Source of the DNA: Litomosoides sigmodontis
Taxonomy: Eukaryota > Nematoda > Chromadorea > Rhabditida > Onchocercidae
Length of the DNA: 64,000 nucleotides
Direction: 5' to 3'
Assembly: GCA_963070105.1 (NCBI GenBank)
Contig: OY718806.1
Coordinates: 6,531,865 to 6,595,864 of the forward strand
In this document: one piece after another, positions 1-18,164 of the stretch
Numbering within the stretch: the first letter of the stretch is position 1
How the letters are laid out: each line of letters begins with the position of its first letter
Notes under the pieces: generated by a model
What the model was told of the DNA's origin: nothing
The model's database searches: none
Seen by the model: the letters and a program-made list of their open reading frames with translations, nothing else
Program-made: the position numbers and the translations under genes

Positions 1-869
1 AATCGATAGATATTTGAAATAGTATACACCTACAACAGCTACAGCAGAATGTAGGCAAATGAGGGAAGGGAAGTCGAGTAAGGAAGGCCACGTATGATGA
101 CGATATGAACTTTCGTTAAAATCACCCACTAAAAGATATTTGTTCCTGCTCACCTATTACAGTTAAAGCTCAGGTGCAAGCTGCAGGGCAGTAGTTCTAC
201 ATTTCAGGTATTTCAGTCAAGGAATAGGTGTGCATGTACCCGACAGACATCGATAGCTAAGCAACAACGTTTAGATACCTTCCAAATAAGATGTACAGGC
301 TCTTACGAAGACACTTCTTTCCAATCAAACTTAACGGATAAGAAGTGGAGTGGGAGCAGAAGTGTTGTCATACTGCGGACGGAGACTGCTCACCAACAGA
401 CAGATAACTTTTCGCACATGTAGCCCTACGGCTTGCTAGTTACCAACGTCAACACTTCTTCCATATTGGAGATGCAAAGGGTTCACGTCGGAGGAGTACC
501 GTTATCTGCACCGCACACGGTGAGCTCTTACAGATTAAAAGCAGCGCAGAAGACGATCGCCATAGGCGATGTAGTCACTAAGTCTACCAGTGAGTTATTC
601 AATCGGTTAGTCAGTCATTCAGTCAGTCACTTTCTCTCACCAAGGCAATCCATCATTGTCTGTATGGCGGCGCGCCTCGTATCGTATCCATCGACCGAGA
701 AAAGTGTATGTTGGCAAACTACCGTATCCTCCGCGGAGTCCCCGATACCTGCAGCCGGAAATTATTTTTGGTTGCTTTACACGTCTCATGCGTTCTCTCG
801 CCTCCTTTTCCCGTGCCTTTCGTCTTTTTTAGAAGAGTGAAGTCAGATGATATTTTCAAGAGACACTTT
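1..869. other. No supported gene; left flank
   Basis: I see no exon here that combines splice signals with protein-like sequence. A plus-strand frame is open over 433-840, but it begins at TTG, has no recognisable domain and mixed composition, so I treat it as chance. A short degenerate AGTC-type repeat lies near 590-640. The stretch may belong to an intron or upstream region of the Pax6 locus, since the paired-domain exons must lie further left. Confidence 0.4.
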
Positions 870-1094
870 CAGTAATTCATTGTGATATTTCTCTTCTATT
901 CCATTACCTGTTTTGCTGCTCGCAATACGACCGCTACTACCAAACTTACCTCTCTGGAACCTATACTGCTTCTGCGGCAGGCCTGGACTCCATTTGCCTA
1001 TTAAAGACCCCATTACCAGCTGCTCAGTATCTGGGTCTGGCTCCCAGACGGTACTCAACCACCACTTTCACACACCCATTATTACAAATGCAGA
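870..1094 (+). CDS. Candidate Pax6 linker exon (between paired domain and homeodomain)
   Basis: An open plus-strand frame runs to a good donor (GTGAGT begins at 1095). Its translation is rich in Tyr, Thr, Ser, Ala, Pro and Leu, for example the stretch AAQYLGLAPRRYSTTTF, which is typical of a transcription-factor linker. The left edge is uncertain: acceptors could be CTTTCAG just before 870 or GCGGCAG just before 981. The exon ends in phase 1 with an A. Joined to the homeodomain exon at 5532 this makes an Asn codon, giving NED before the homeodomain, where vertebrate Pax6 has NGED. Phase and local sequence therefore agree, but I cannot match the rest to a known linker. It could instead be chance or belong to another gene. 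Confidence 0.35.
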
Positions 1095-4000
1095 GTGAGT
1101 TTCCTTCATTCATCCACTATTCTTCTTTATCACCAGTACCGTCCAAAGCTACTTTATTTACTTAATTCCAGTCTTTCCACTTAAATTCAACTTTTAAATA
1201 AGAAAAACTAGGCTAAGTTATCCAATAACTTGAACAGTATTGTTTTCCAAACCTTATAACTCTTTTTAAAATGCAAGACGGAATTGCTCATCCATTGTAA
1301 TGTCATGAAGATGAGAAAGTTTTATGCATTGTATTTAGTGGAAAATGTGTGAACTGGATATTATCAACTTCCTTTGCTTGCAAACGTCAATTTTTTTCGA
1401 AATTATAGAAAGAACTGTTTAGATGAAAGTGAGAATGGTTAGATACATTAGCATGGAATTTGTGAGGAAGAATGATGCACTCTTATGACGAATATAGATA
1501 ATTAATTATCTTGAATAAACAATTTGAGTTTTGCCAAATAAAATTGTTACACTGGGCCGTGTGACAAGCATGTTTGAACCACCGATTTGATGAAGTTATT
1601 GTAACGCAGAATCTACATATTCGCATTATTCCACATTCAAACCTTCATCATCCGACTTAATCAGTCAACAGCACTGCCGCAACTCTTATCACTGCTGCTA
1701 TTACAGTGACCATTGCCGATACAGTACTGATGCTACTACAAACGGTTTTGCTGTTAGACTGTTCGTCCAATCCATCTTTAAATGACTTATTATTTTCTAC
1801 GATGATTTTTAGTTGTTATCACCTTCCAACAAAAGTTATTTTTGTAGTACCACTTTTTTGTTAATCCTTAAAAGCAAATGGCAAAAATTTTCATTGATTA
1901 ACTTACAATTATTACTTGCCATTCATTGCGATTAGCACAAGTTATATTTAAATGATTAGGTAGGATAACATCCAAAGTTCTTTTGCAGTTATTTTTTCGT
2001 TGTAATGATGAAAGACTTGTACACTTTAATAGCGTTTTAGTTTCTAATACAATAAACCGATAGGGTAATTCTAAAATGCTCCACATTGTGTTCATCTTAA
2101 TAACAAACAGAAAAACGGTTCTTATCGCTTTTTAAATTTTTGACCAGTTAACTTACACTTCTAATGAAAGTCTGACATAACTAGAATTTAGTTAGTTACT
2201 TCCTTAATTCGACCAGCACAATTCATATTTCTCGCTAGTTTCTTTCGATTGCTTCTCTTTGATTATCCATTTTGCACTTATACATTACTGACCAGAAATT
2301 CCAAGCAAACTGTCAGTGAATTGCTGTCATAACTCGAACTTCCAACTATTTGCCTAAGATATTCCTCCGTAAATACTTAGATTTCGTTACGGAAAATTTA
2401 GGTAAATCTACTTCAAAATGCCAGACTAGATCATGTCGTCAGCTCAAACATAGCCTATAAGAATTTATTTAATCTGAAATAAAAATAGGAAGCTTATTTC
2501 GTTCTTCGTATTGCGATACCGCAAATTGATTGCTAATCATAAGAATTCCTAAAATTAAGATTTGGATAACTGTGGCTTCCTATAATCAATGTTGTTTCTG
2601 ATTAGTTAAAGCTAAGCAATACTACGTTATATGGTGGAACTAAAAGTTAGGGCTGCACTGAATTGTCGTCTAGTAATTGAAAGATGTAAGTAAGCACATC
2701 ATCCAGGAATGAAGATGGCTAACGTGCTATGACCAATCCAGCCTTAAGTTTTCACTTGGTAAGTGCTTCAACTCTTGTTATAAGGATGTATTTTGTACTA
2801 AACTCCCCATGATTAGAAGAGCAAGAAGTCGAAGTATAAGGTATTAAGGGGTGTAAGTTCAATGTGTGACTGCAACTGAGTTTTGAGTGAGATGCGTTGC
2901 GTTAGTAGCGATTGCATGTCGGTGATAACTGTTCATATCTAATCAATCAAGTTGACACATTTTCTGATTATCATACAGTTACTGTCCTTAGCAATGACTT
3001 TCAACTTCAATTTACTTCATCTTCACGTCACGTTTCTGTAAGCAAAGCTTTGGAAAAGAATGAAATAACCGTGGAAGTGACAAGAGATGCAGGTTTTAAA
3101 TGGTGCTTTTTCTCCATTCCTGAACTTTCGCACGAAGAAATCACTTCATCGCTTTATATCAGCTTGATAACACAAAAGTTTAGCAGTTGCTTCCTGACAA
3201 GGAGACGTGCTAAACTGACGTGTAACTGATTTCCCTGTGCAAACGTTGGGTTTTAGAGGAAAAGCAGAAAATGTGCATTGCATTGGATGTGTTGGAGATA
3301 GAAATGATTTGAAGTAGATAGTGGAGGTGAATGCAAATAAATTGGTAACGAAGTAGAAAAATGATACATGTAGTAGAAGGAATAGCATTATAGTATAACA
3401 TTGATCGTCTATTACAACAGCAAGGTTTGATTCAATTGCAGGACAGTTGATTTGGTAGTGCGGGGCGAGGGGGAGGTGAGAGAAAGGGTAAAATGGGTGA
3501 GGGAGAGGTAGGTATAACGCATCGGAAATCACTGATTTGCTGTGATATAGTAGTACTACTCATTCCCCAATATGAATTTGAACTTTTCACGCACGATGCT
3601 CCCCTTAAACCACTTTTTCCCCCTCCCCATCCCTCAGCCTCATCAATCTTTACAACAAAATTTCGTCGCTGTCTGTCGCTCGCTAATTTATGTCCATTCG
3701 CAAATATGCAGAACATTCGGCATCAATTTATTGTCGCGTGCTTTCGATCACTTCGCTTTCAAATCCTTCCTGCTCCTAATTTTTAAAGTTCTATAATGTA
3801 TAACCGTTCAGCAGTTGCAGTGGAAGGAACCGTCGAAAAGCTGAATAAATTTGGTAGGCATATATCCATTCATTCCTACTACATCCAAAGCTATTCTTTC
3901 TTCCTCAACGAATGCTAGCAATGAATTGTTAATATCACTGACTACTTCCAGCATGAATACTTTTGATGAAAACTTAGCAGCGCTCTCCAATGTGCATCTC

Positions 4001-5531
4001 AAACGTTACTAGTGATGATGGAAAAAGTCTGAAAATCCTAAATGAATTCAACTTTTGCTACTTAATATTTCATGTGATAATAATACAACAGTGTACTGCT
4101 GTCATGCATATCGTAGTAACATTTGATATCTCCATATGTCGTCACAGCTTTCCAACTCTCAATAGTCGATTTTTCGTGGTTACAATGTTGTACAAGTTTT
4201 GATATGGTCATTTGATCGTTCTAGAGGAGCTGTAAAAGCTTGCTTACTAGTAGTAGTAGAATACGAAGGCATGAGAGGAAGTGTTTCAGAAGTCAGGAAA
4301 GCATTGTGGTGGTCAGAAGCAGGAAGAGCAATTTACTCAGGAGATGAATTAAACGTAACACTGTAATGGTTGAAATGTTGAGTATCTTTCAGAGGACTCG
4401 TGTACGGTCATGTCTGATATGCATCGGCAGATCATCGAAAGACGCGCCATAATGAATTTCTGGACACTTCTCACAGTCTTGACGGAACAGCACCGTTATA
4501 AAAATTCGTTCATATTAAAGTGACCGGTGATAAGGTATTACCGATCACCGAATCAAAAGCTCACAAATTTAGATGATTTGCTACCGTAGTTCACACTAAA
4601 ATACCACATTCATCCAGGTGATGATGGATGATCATGCTCATTTCAGCTCATTAATCAACTGCAGCACCGATGTCATACTCATTTATCAGAGGGAAGAAGG
4701 GGGAGAGGAATTAGTGGCAGCATTAGTTCTTTACCAACAGAATAATTTCTATTTCTGTTCATTTCTTCATTAACAGCAGGAGGGGAAGAACAACTAATTG
4801 TTTTGATTGTTATCAAATACCATTTCGGAATTCTGTCCTCTGTCTTTCTCTTGCTCATTTTGCATATCTGTTTTCTCGACGATACTTGCCACCACTTCCC
4901 CCCCCCCCTCCCACCCCCACACCACACACACACACACATCTATTTTCATAGAGAGGGCGAGACACCTTCAAAGGGCATATCCTTTAGCATTCCTCAAACT
5001 CTAACATCCATAAGTTTTAAACATCAAAAAGCGATGCCAACGAAATTATTGAATGAATGAGTTATGATGCATCCAACAATAAACAATTAGTACAATAGAC
5101 ACGCATTTTGACTTAAATAAAATTGAACTCTCGATATCACCAGTAATACAACAAGTCAACAACTTTTCTTTCTTTCTATTCATCACCTAGAGCTGCAACA
5201 AACTGGAAGAAAATTTATTACCTAAATTTGACAAAGCTCTCCGAAGGTCTAAAATGCTTAAAGTAAGTGGCAGTGTAGAGGCAATCATAAAAGTTCTACT
5301 GAATGGTGTGGCGTATGCTTAGAAATAACCTTAGAATTGTCATTTTTATGAAAGGTGTAAAATAACTTTTTAGAATTAATGTGAACGTATAAAATATGGC
5401 TTTTTTTTAAAACAAAAACTTGCTACTAGCAGGAAATTTCATTTGATCCTTTTTGTCCTTACAAATCTAAAATGAAATTAACATCATTGTATAAATTTCC
5501 AAGCATTATTGAAATATATAGATTATTGCAG
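1095..5531 (+). other. Gene-poor stretch, probable large Pax6 intron or internal promoter region
   Basis: About 4.4 kb with no convincing exon. It holds a poly-C/CA tract near 4897-4939. Open frames at 2912-3229, 3493-3796 and 4803-5060 have no domain or splice support. In C. elegans the vab-3 locus also makes a homeodomain-only product (mab-18) from an internal start; by analogy an internal promoter could lie here, but I could not identify a promoter or first exon. Confidence 0.4.
4897..4939. repeat. C-rich tract followed by (CA)n microsatellite
   Basis: A run of cytosines at about 4898-4908 is followed by CCACC-type sequence and then a CACACA tract. It is simple-sequence DNA inside the gene-poor region upstream of the homeodomain exon. 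Confidence 0.9.
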
Positions 5532-11180
<5,649 letters not shown>

Positions 11181-11186
11181 GTTTTG

Positions 11187-11192
11187 AATAAA
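11187..11192 (+). terminator. Poly(A) signal AATAAA of the Pax6 gene
   Basis: AATAAA starts 7 nt after the TAG stop codon of the Pax6 gene. If used, it gives an unusually short 3' UTR; weaker downstream signals may also be used. Confidence 0.5.
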
Positions 11193-13579
11193 TGAATTGA
11201 GTAATTTTTCGCTTGACATCATCTTCACTTCCCACCTGAATAAATTTCGTTGTGCTACTAGGCTTAAATTGTTCCCGATTGTATAAGTTTACGTTCATGG
11301 CTGAGAAATTCATTTTAAAAGATTTAATGAGCTGAATTATCGTGGTGGAGCAATTTAATTTACTTCGCAACTTAATATGTTTAGTAAATTATGTATTCAA
11401 AGAAAGATGCCTTTCAACAACCAAGCAAACGATTTAGGATTGCTAACAACCGAAAGTTAGGTAACATAATGCAGCTTTATTTCCCCTTTCATGCTTCTGC
11501 AACTTATAATGTGATTATTAATTCTGCATTTTTGTGTCCGCGGATCATTTGTATTTTCATATTTGTTTACTTTTCTCAAAATTGTTGTTATCTGTTATGT
11601 CAATAGTGCAAAATTCTTCTGGTACTTAACGAATTTGATATAATGAGACAGGTAAGTGATTAACTTCTCATATTTACCGCAAATTTGTGGTTGAGCCTAA
11701 GCTAGCTCATTTATGGTTGCAAATTTTTGATGTGCATATCGTAAGTGAAAGCCGTGGGGGAAGGGAAGTCCTGCTACATTGATGGCAGATACTTTTTTTT
11801 ATTCGAAAAAGTAAAGTCAAGCTATTAAATTACTTCCTCTTAAAAAGTAAGTTTCAAATACAGTTCAACGAAAATGGAGATCCAATTAAGGATCGGATAA
11901 AATCACGTTTTTCGGAAATATTTTTCTTTCAAAGTTTAAAATTCCAGTGAATAATTCTTTTTAATGCAAATATGTACGCAATGTTCTCCGTCTTCGATGA
12001 GTTGGGAGTTTCATGCAAAACAAAACACAAACTTTACCGTAATGAATGCGGTGGTGTCCAGTGGTCACAACTGTTCAACATTTATATTGTTTTTTTAATG
12101 AATCGTTCACTGTAGTGATATATTTCAAATGTTTCTCTGTTTCTCATGTACTATATGGGTTACAAATTTTAATATTTCTACATTTTGCAAAATGATGCAT
12201 AATTAGATTATTTGAAATCGATGTAGTTGTTAATTATACTTAATTACATAAAATTATGCACTTTGATCGCCTTGAAGACCACTTTTACTACATAAGGATA
12301 AAATAATTTTTATCAAGCATAAAACGTGGTCCAATAAATGTCTGACTTTTTAAATTTAATTTAATTGAGTATAATTTAAGTCTTTAATATTTTAATTCAT
12401 TTTAATTGAATGTTGCTTATAATTGAAAACAATTCACCAGACTTGAGAATTTCATGTGATATGGTTGTTTTTTGAATGCGAAGTAGTCATTTCACATATT
12501 CAAAGAAATCTTAACCTAATTCCTCATCGTTATTATTTATTGTTTTATTTTGAGATTTTGCAAGTCCTCATTTTTCGTCCAATGCAGCAAAAGATATTTG
12601 AAACTTACACACACCCACTGTATTCCTTTCTGTTTAGTCAATTTAAAACGCTCAAATGTTAAAAATTCATGTTTATTTGTGAAATTGCATAAAGCTGGCA
12701 TTACACCAATAATTTAGTGCACTTACATTGTACAGCTGAAGAAATTTTCAATTCTTCTTATACATAAAACTGATATTTTACTGACATTCAAGTAAGCTGA
12801 TGATATATTGCAAATATGAAGTGTGATTGTACTGCCTACTTGACTCGGAAGAGTAAACCATATTTGCGTTTTCAAGAATTCGAGTTTAGTAGTGATCAAT
12901 TATAACTGAATGAGAGCTTCAAATAAATTTCAGAAAACAAACAATTCCTGCTGAAACTTCATAAATTTGATGAAATGTAAAAGATAATTTATGTGATAAT
13001 TGAAAGGCCAATAGAGCTATTCAACGGCCCAAACTGATTACATATCAAATAATAAAATAACTAATAAGAAAAACGGAAGAATTACGGAAGGAAGTTCGAG
13101 ATCTAAAAAGAATTTTTTGACGTTAGGTGTCACAAATCTGCAACAATTATCATTTCTTGAGATGTTATTATAGAATTTGACATTTCGATTTTTCAGCCCA
13201 AGGATTGCATCGTTTATCGACTGGATTCACTAGTGGGTCGTTTTCCTGTTGTCCTTCGATATATCGCTTCATCCTGAAATTCATTTCTACTATCTCATCA
13301 CTGCAACCACAAGAATCGGATATTTCACAGTGCAAAAAAAAATTTTGCTCTTGCAATTTGATACAACTCAGATTATTTTAAACCTTTCTACTACTTACTA
13401 TCAGTACTACAAAGTCGGAAAAATTGTTTGGAAGAGTCAGGAGCTTACATGAAGGCTATTTTCATACAATTTTGCAAAAAAAGAAAGAGAAATCCTTAGC
13501 ATCAACTTTTTGCAAAACTGTGAGATATAAATTGAGATTGGTGTGGAAAATAATCAGTGTATAGAGGAATCGAAAATAG
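11193..13579. other. Intergenic region between Pax6 and the convergent minus-strand gene
   Basis: AT-rich sequence with no supported exon. It should hold the 3' UTRs of the Pax6 gene (plus) and of the unidentified minus-strand gene ending at 13580. Open frames here, including a 121-codon minus-strand frame over 11005-11370 that overlaps the Pax6 last exon antisense, have no splice or domain support. Confidence 0.5.
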
Positions 13580-15473
13580 CTAATCCAAAACGAACTCATT
13601 AGCTGATTGTGACACAGGTAATCTTTGAATGTGTAGCTGATGTCGTAAGCTTTCTACACTTCGCTGCATGTCGCCTTTGTCCATCTCACCAAGATATACC
13701 ACAAAATGCTTGAGCGACTCTGAAAATAAATCTGCCATGGCATTTCCTTGTTGGAAATCGTTTGCTTGAAAGTTAAGACGAGCGACGATGGTATACCTGA
13801 ACAAGGAAAATATTTGGCTTAATTTAGAAAGAAATCTTCAACACTGAAAATATTAGCAGCACTGAATTTCCCTCCTCATAATGAATGACATAAATTCTGA
13901 ATTAAATTTATTTATGAAGAATTTTAATGAAATTAACAGCAATTTACTAGAATGTTTTTATAGATTTTACAAATGTTTGCATCAATTCCATCACCATCAG
14001 TTAACGGATTTTCAGAAATGAATTTTGGAAGAATAAATTTTGAGGGAATAGTCGCTTTGTTTTAAAGTGAACGCTACGAAGAAATAACCTTCAAAATTCA
14101 ATGCATAACAGCAGCTGCATATGTGAGATAATTACTGAATATTTTCGGAGCAAGATCTTCTGGCGATTCTGGTCTCGGCTATGAATGAATTCCATGCTCA
14201 TAGCTTCAATTATAAAATACTTCTTAATGTTCCTCTGGGCAACTCAACAAACAACTTTTCGAGTATAAACAATCAATTGCATCGATGCATAAATGAGAAA
14301 TAAATTTCAAAGACAATTAAGGTTCAATGTGCTTGTTGAAGTTGGTGAGGAGTAAAATGCAGGTGTTATATTTCACGCACAAATGTAAGTCTGGAAAAAT
14401 TAACCGAAATATGTGAACATTCTGAGATGAAACTTTAACTTCAATTTCAAGTAAATGATTCATTATCATTTTGATGAGTTCGGCACTTGCTGTAGTTATC
14501 ATTAGCAAACGAGTGTCTATTAAACTTTATAAAATTTTGATAGGTATGTGCTTTCGTTTGCTTTTACAGAAAGATTATCAAATTTAGCAAAAGTACGGAA
14601 GGTGCAGGAGTACAAAAGAAACTGAGTTGGCTCTACTTTTAATTCCCGTATATCCAGAACAGAAGAAAAAACTTTGAGTGAGAGTGAGTATTGTGCAGTA
14701 ATTATTGCGCCAAGCAGCCATGTGGCTGCATCACTTAAGAATTGATTTAAATCGGTTACGTTCAATGAATTAGACGACAATGGAGTGTTGATAATAAACT
14801 GATTAAAACACGATTCTAAATCTAAACTATGGAGGGAGACAAGTAGAAAGTGATTCAATGGTAACGTACTAGACCATATCACAGACATATTTCCGATTTT
14901 AATGCTTTTACGGAATAATATACTCTTTCTATCCGTACAGTGGTTTGCAATGTAAGCTGGTAAAAGGCTTACTTGGAATAAACCTGAGTTGACCTGATCT
15001 ATGAATGATTTTAACGAGGCCAAGTGAATGCTTTAAGTTGACAAGTGTACATCCCATTAACGTAATATGTAAAGTACGACGTAACGCTGAGCAAATATAA
15101 AGCCATACGTAACGTGAGTGTTAACAACAAACATCAGTACTTGTATAAAGCATCTGCTCATTAGTTCTAAGGATCGAAATTTTACCTCAGTGGAAGAGAA
15201 CTGATCTGGGAGTTTTCTGACGCCTCTCTATCCCCTACAGCTTTAGAGCCCAAGCACCGTGCTTTTCCTCCCTATTTCTTTTCACATCTACCCAAAGCTT
15301 CTGAATAGATGTAACTCCTACATGGCATGCCAACTGCAGAAAACTGCTAAGCTAAAGTTGGATTTAATTTCCTGCAAATTTTCTTCCGAAACGACTGACG
15401 TGCATTTAAGAAAGTTAAGTTGTGCTGCGTCTGAGAACACTATGGATCTCCGTATATTCGCAAAGGACGCTCG
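13580..15473 (-). CDS. Unidentified spliced protein, C-terminal part
   Basis: Four minus-strand exons join in phase: 15473-15322, 15030-14597, 14489-14405 and 13796-13580 (stop). Together they encode about 295 residues. The last junctions are well supported: TTC C|GT to CAG|CA gives a PSAELIKMIMNHLLEIEVK run, and TTT CG|GT to TTGTTCAG|G gives HIFRYTIVARLNFQ. The protein is rich in Leu, Ser and aliphatic residues with amphipathic helices, and ends VSQSANEFVLD, which suggests a helical scaffold protein. I do not recognise a domain. The first exon boundary and any exons further upstream are uncertain; no start codon is convincing, so the 5' end is probably missing. The junction structure argues against chance. 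It could be a subunit of a large complex that diverges quickly. Confidence 0.55.
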
Positions 15474-16319
15474 CTAATCAGATGATATCAATAGTAATCT
15501 TCCCTCATCCTCTCTTCTTCTATCTTTGATTTGTTTCAGCGAGAAATTTGACTCTTCAAAGAAGAAAGGAAATTGTGATGCAACTGATAAAAATGACTAC
15601 ATCTCAGCTGTTTCTACGCCACAGTATCGCAGTTAAGACTAGATGACTGTAGCAAGGGAACGAAACGAAACCGCTGGTGAGGAAGATGCAGTATTTCAAA
15701 TGCAAATTAGAAAGGCGAAGTTTCTCGAGAAAATAAGAGTTGGCAGTTGTCAGTACAGGAGGTAGAGGGGGGGAGAGCGGGAGCGGGAAGGGATCTCATC
15801 ACCCTGTACAGAGGCAGAGCAGAAAGTTGAACTAAGTTGCAAATGAAAATGTGGCAAAATCCCTGAGGAGGGATTATATTAAGGAAAGGCACACCTGGTA
15901 CCGAGGAAATATTAGGCGGCGCACTATACGTACGTAACGTGCTATCACTTCCGCGCACACATTCATTTCACTCCTTGAAAACAAGCGTGAGGAAGTGAGA
16001 AATTTGTCAGGAGTGGAAAATTTCGAGAAATAATATGAGAGGCTCTGCAGGAAGACGACATTTGCTGAATCGCACTATGAGTAGTAGAAAGGACGGGTTA
16101 TACGTCCCAGCTATACAAGGCTGGTGATTGAGGAAAGAGAACTTCTCTGGCCCTGGTCTTCACTGCTATTGCCCAGAAGCTCATCAGTCTGCTGACTGGA
16201 GAAACAAAGCGTCCCAGCTTTACTCGTACACTCCTGGAGTATGGCCCTCCACGCACCAACGCATGCGCGTCCACCTCTCAATCCTTCTTCTTCTTCTTGT
16301 CTCATTCTTCCATCCCACC

Positions 16320-16520
16320 TAGTCACTTATCCATCTGTTCCAGCTCTTTGTCTATCTATTTTCCTACCCATCCGTTCGATCTGCCTATCTAGCCCAATAT
16401 AATATATTAATATAAATCTAATTTAATCAATAAGTAAATCAAAACATCCATCTGTTTCTCTACTTACGTACACATCAAATCTATCTAGTCTATCTGAACT
16501 ATCCACACATCCAACCATAC
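16320..16520. repeat. Degenerate CTAT/ATCT-type simple repeat
   Basis: The words TCTATCTA, CCATC and CTATCTAG recur irregularly, interrupted by an AT-rich segment near 16398-16440. It looks like an old, diverged tetranucleotide microsatellite. Confidence 0.6.
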
Positions 16521-18110
16521 TCCAATGCGACGAAAGCAAATCCGTCCGTTGCGAGGGTAGCAGGAGAAGATCGATTTTTAGTTGTATAGGAGCAGGAAGC
16601 GAAGAAAGAGCATTAAATTGCAGTACTCATCTCTCTCCATTAGCATGTGTATCCTTGGCCACGTCTCCGAAAAATACTCATTTTTCCTCGCTTTCCAGCG
16701 CCTCCCTCTGACTTTTCTGGAAGTAATTAAAGTGAAGTGAAGTGAAGTAACATCTCTGTTCCCTCACATCAACCTCATATGGCATTCAACGCCACCCATT
16801 GCTTAAGTAAACGGCACTTTTTCTCTTTGTTCGCCACTGTAATGCACACATATAATAACTGCACGCTACTACACTTCATTGCACATCAATTCTCAAACTT
16901 AAATGTCCAGAAATCCTTAATTTGACGGTTTACCTCCAACAAATAGTGAAGTTTTCATCTTACCACATTTTAAATAATATTTTTGCATTTTGGGTTATGT
17001 TTGCTTATAATATCACTTTTCCGTAGCCAGGAAATTGTGTTCCATCGTATTAATCTTATGATGAAATTTTTTGTCCATTAAATTTCATCATATTTCCAGG
17101 CTTCATTTACACACCTAAGTACCAATCATAACAATTCCATAATTCAACAGACATCTAATGCTATAGAGAACTTCCAATTGTTCTCTTAGCGTCATTCTAT
17201 TGCCTTTTTAACTATGTTTTAGAATTTTTGACTCGAAATTCCATTTCTCATTAGTTCTCGGCGCTTTCAGTACATTGGAAATTTTACGCTCAACTTATTA
17301 GATTATAAAAGCATTCAGGTTTATATATAAAGATTCATAACTTCACTCTTCCATCGATCATCTTTTACTGGTCCTGCAAAAAGGTATTGTGGCTTCAATC
17401 TAAAACCGTTAAGAAGGTCCACAGCATTACCTAATGAATTCAAATCAGAATTGTCAGTTGTTTAATGAACGGTTGCATTAAACAAGACACTTTAACTACT
17501 GCTCGGAATCTCCTCAACGATCGATGATACATACCACAGATGGAGCAACAGATTTATTGCTGATGATCCTACTACACTGTTCATATTGAAAAGAAAAATG
17601 AATTTGATCTGCACTGATTAAAAAGCAAAATATGGTTGCTGAGAATATTTCGTGAGCTGAGCAGATTGCAATACAAGTATTATAGTCGTTATAAAAGTTT
17701 CTGTTGCTTTTCACCAACCTTTTTTGCATTAAAAAAAATCATTTCATTGCGTTTGTTCATGCTGAAAGGTTTAAATATTTTGAGGGATAAAATTAGTTTT
17801 CAACTCCTCAACATTTCAGATATCCTTTAGCATCTTCTTATTGCATAATCCATCACGAATACATTTCGAAAAAACACTTTTATGTGTTGTCGTCGGATAT
17901 TGTCATCTTTGTGACAAACTGTTTTAATAATTTTAAATTAAACATTAAACTGCAACTGTACGTATAATTACATGAAAATATTAAAGAAACAAGGAACGAG
18001 TCTCATGTGTAGTTAAAAGGGTCACATTAACAAACGAAAAAAAAATTGTTTTTTTTGGAGGAGAGAAGAATTTTGGATGTATATTAGCTGAAGACACTAG
18101 AAGACTTGAA

Positions 18111-18164
18111 AAAGAGGGAGAGAAAGAGAGAGAGAGAGAGGGATGGAGGGAGGAAGAAGGAAAG
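18111..18164. repeat. (GA)n-rich microsatellite
   Basis: A purine tract with a core of GAGAGAGAGAGAGAG followed by GGATGGAGGGAGGAAGAAGG. On the reverse strand it produces a Ser/Leu-rich spurious open frame. Confidence 0.9.

Noticed and set aside
433..840. Plus-strand open frame of 135 codons near the left end
   Set aside because: It starts at TTG, has no domain, no splice context and mixed composition; chance is the simplest explanation.
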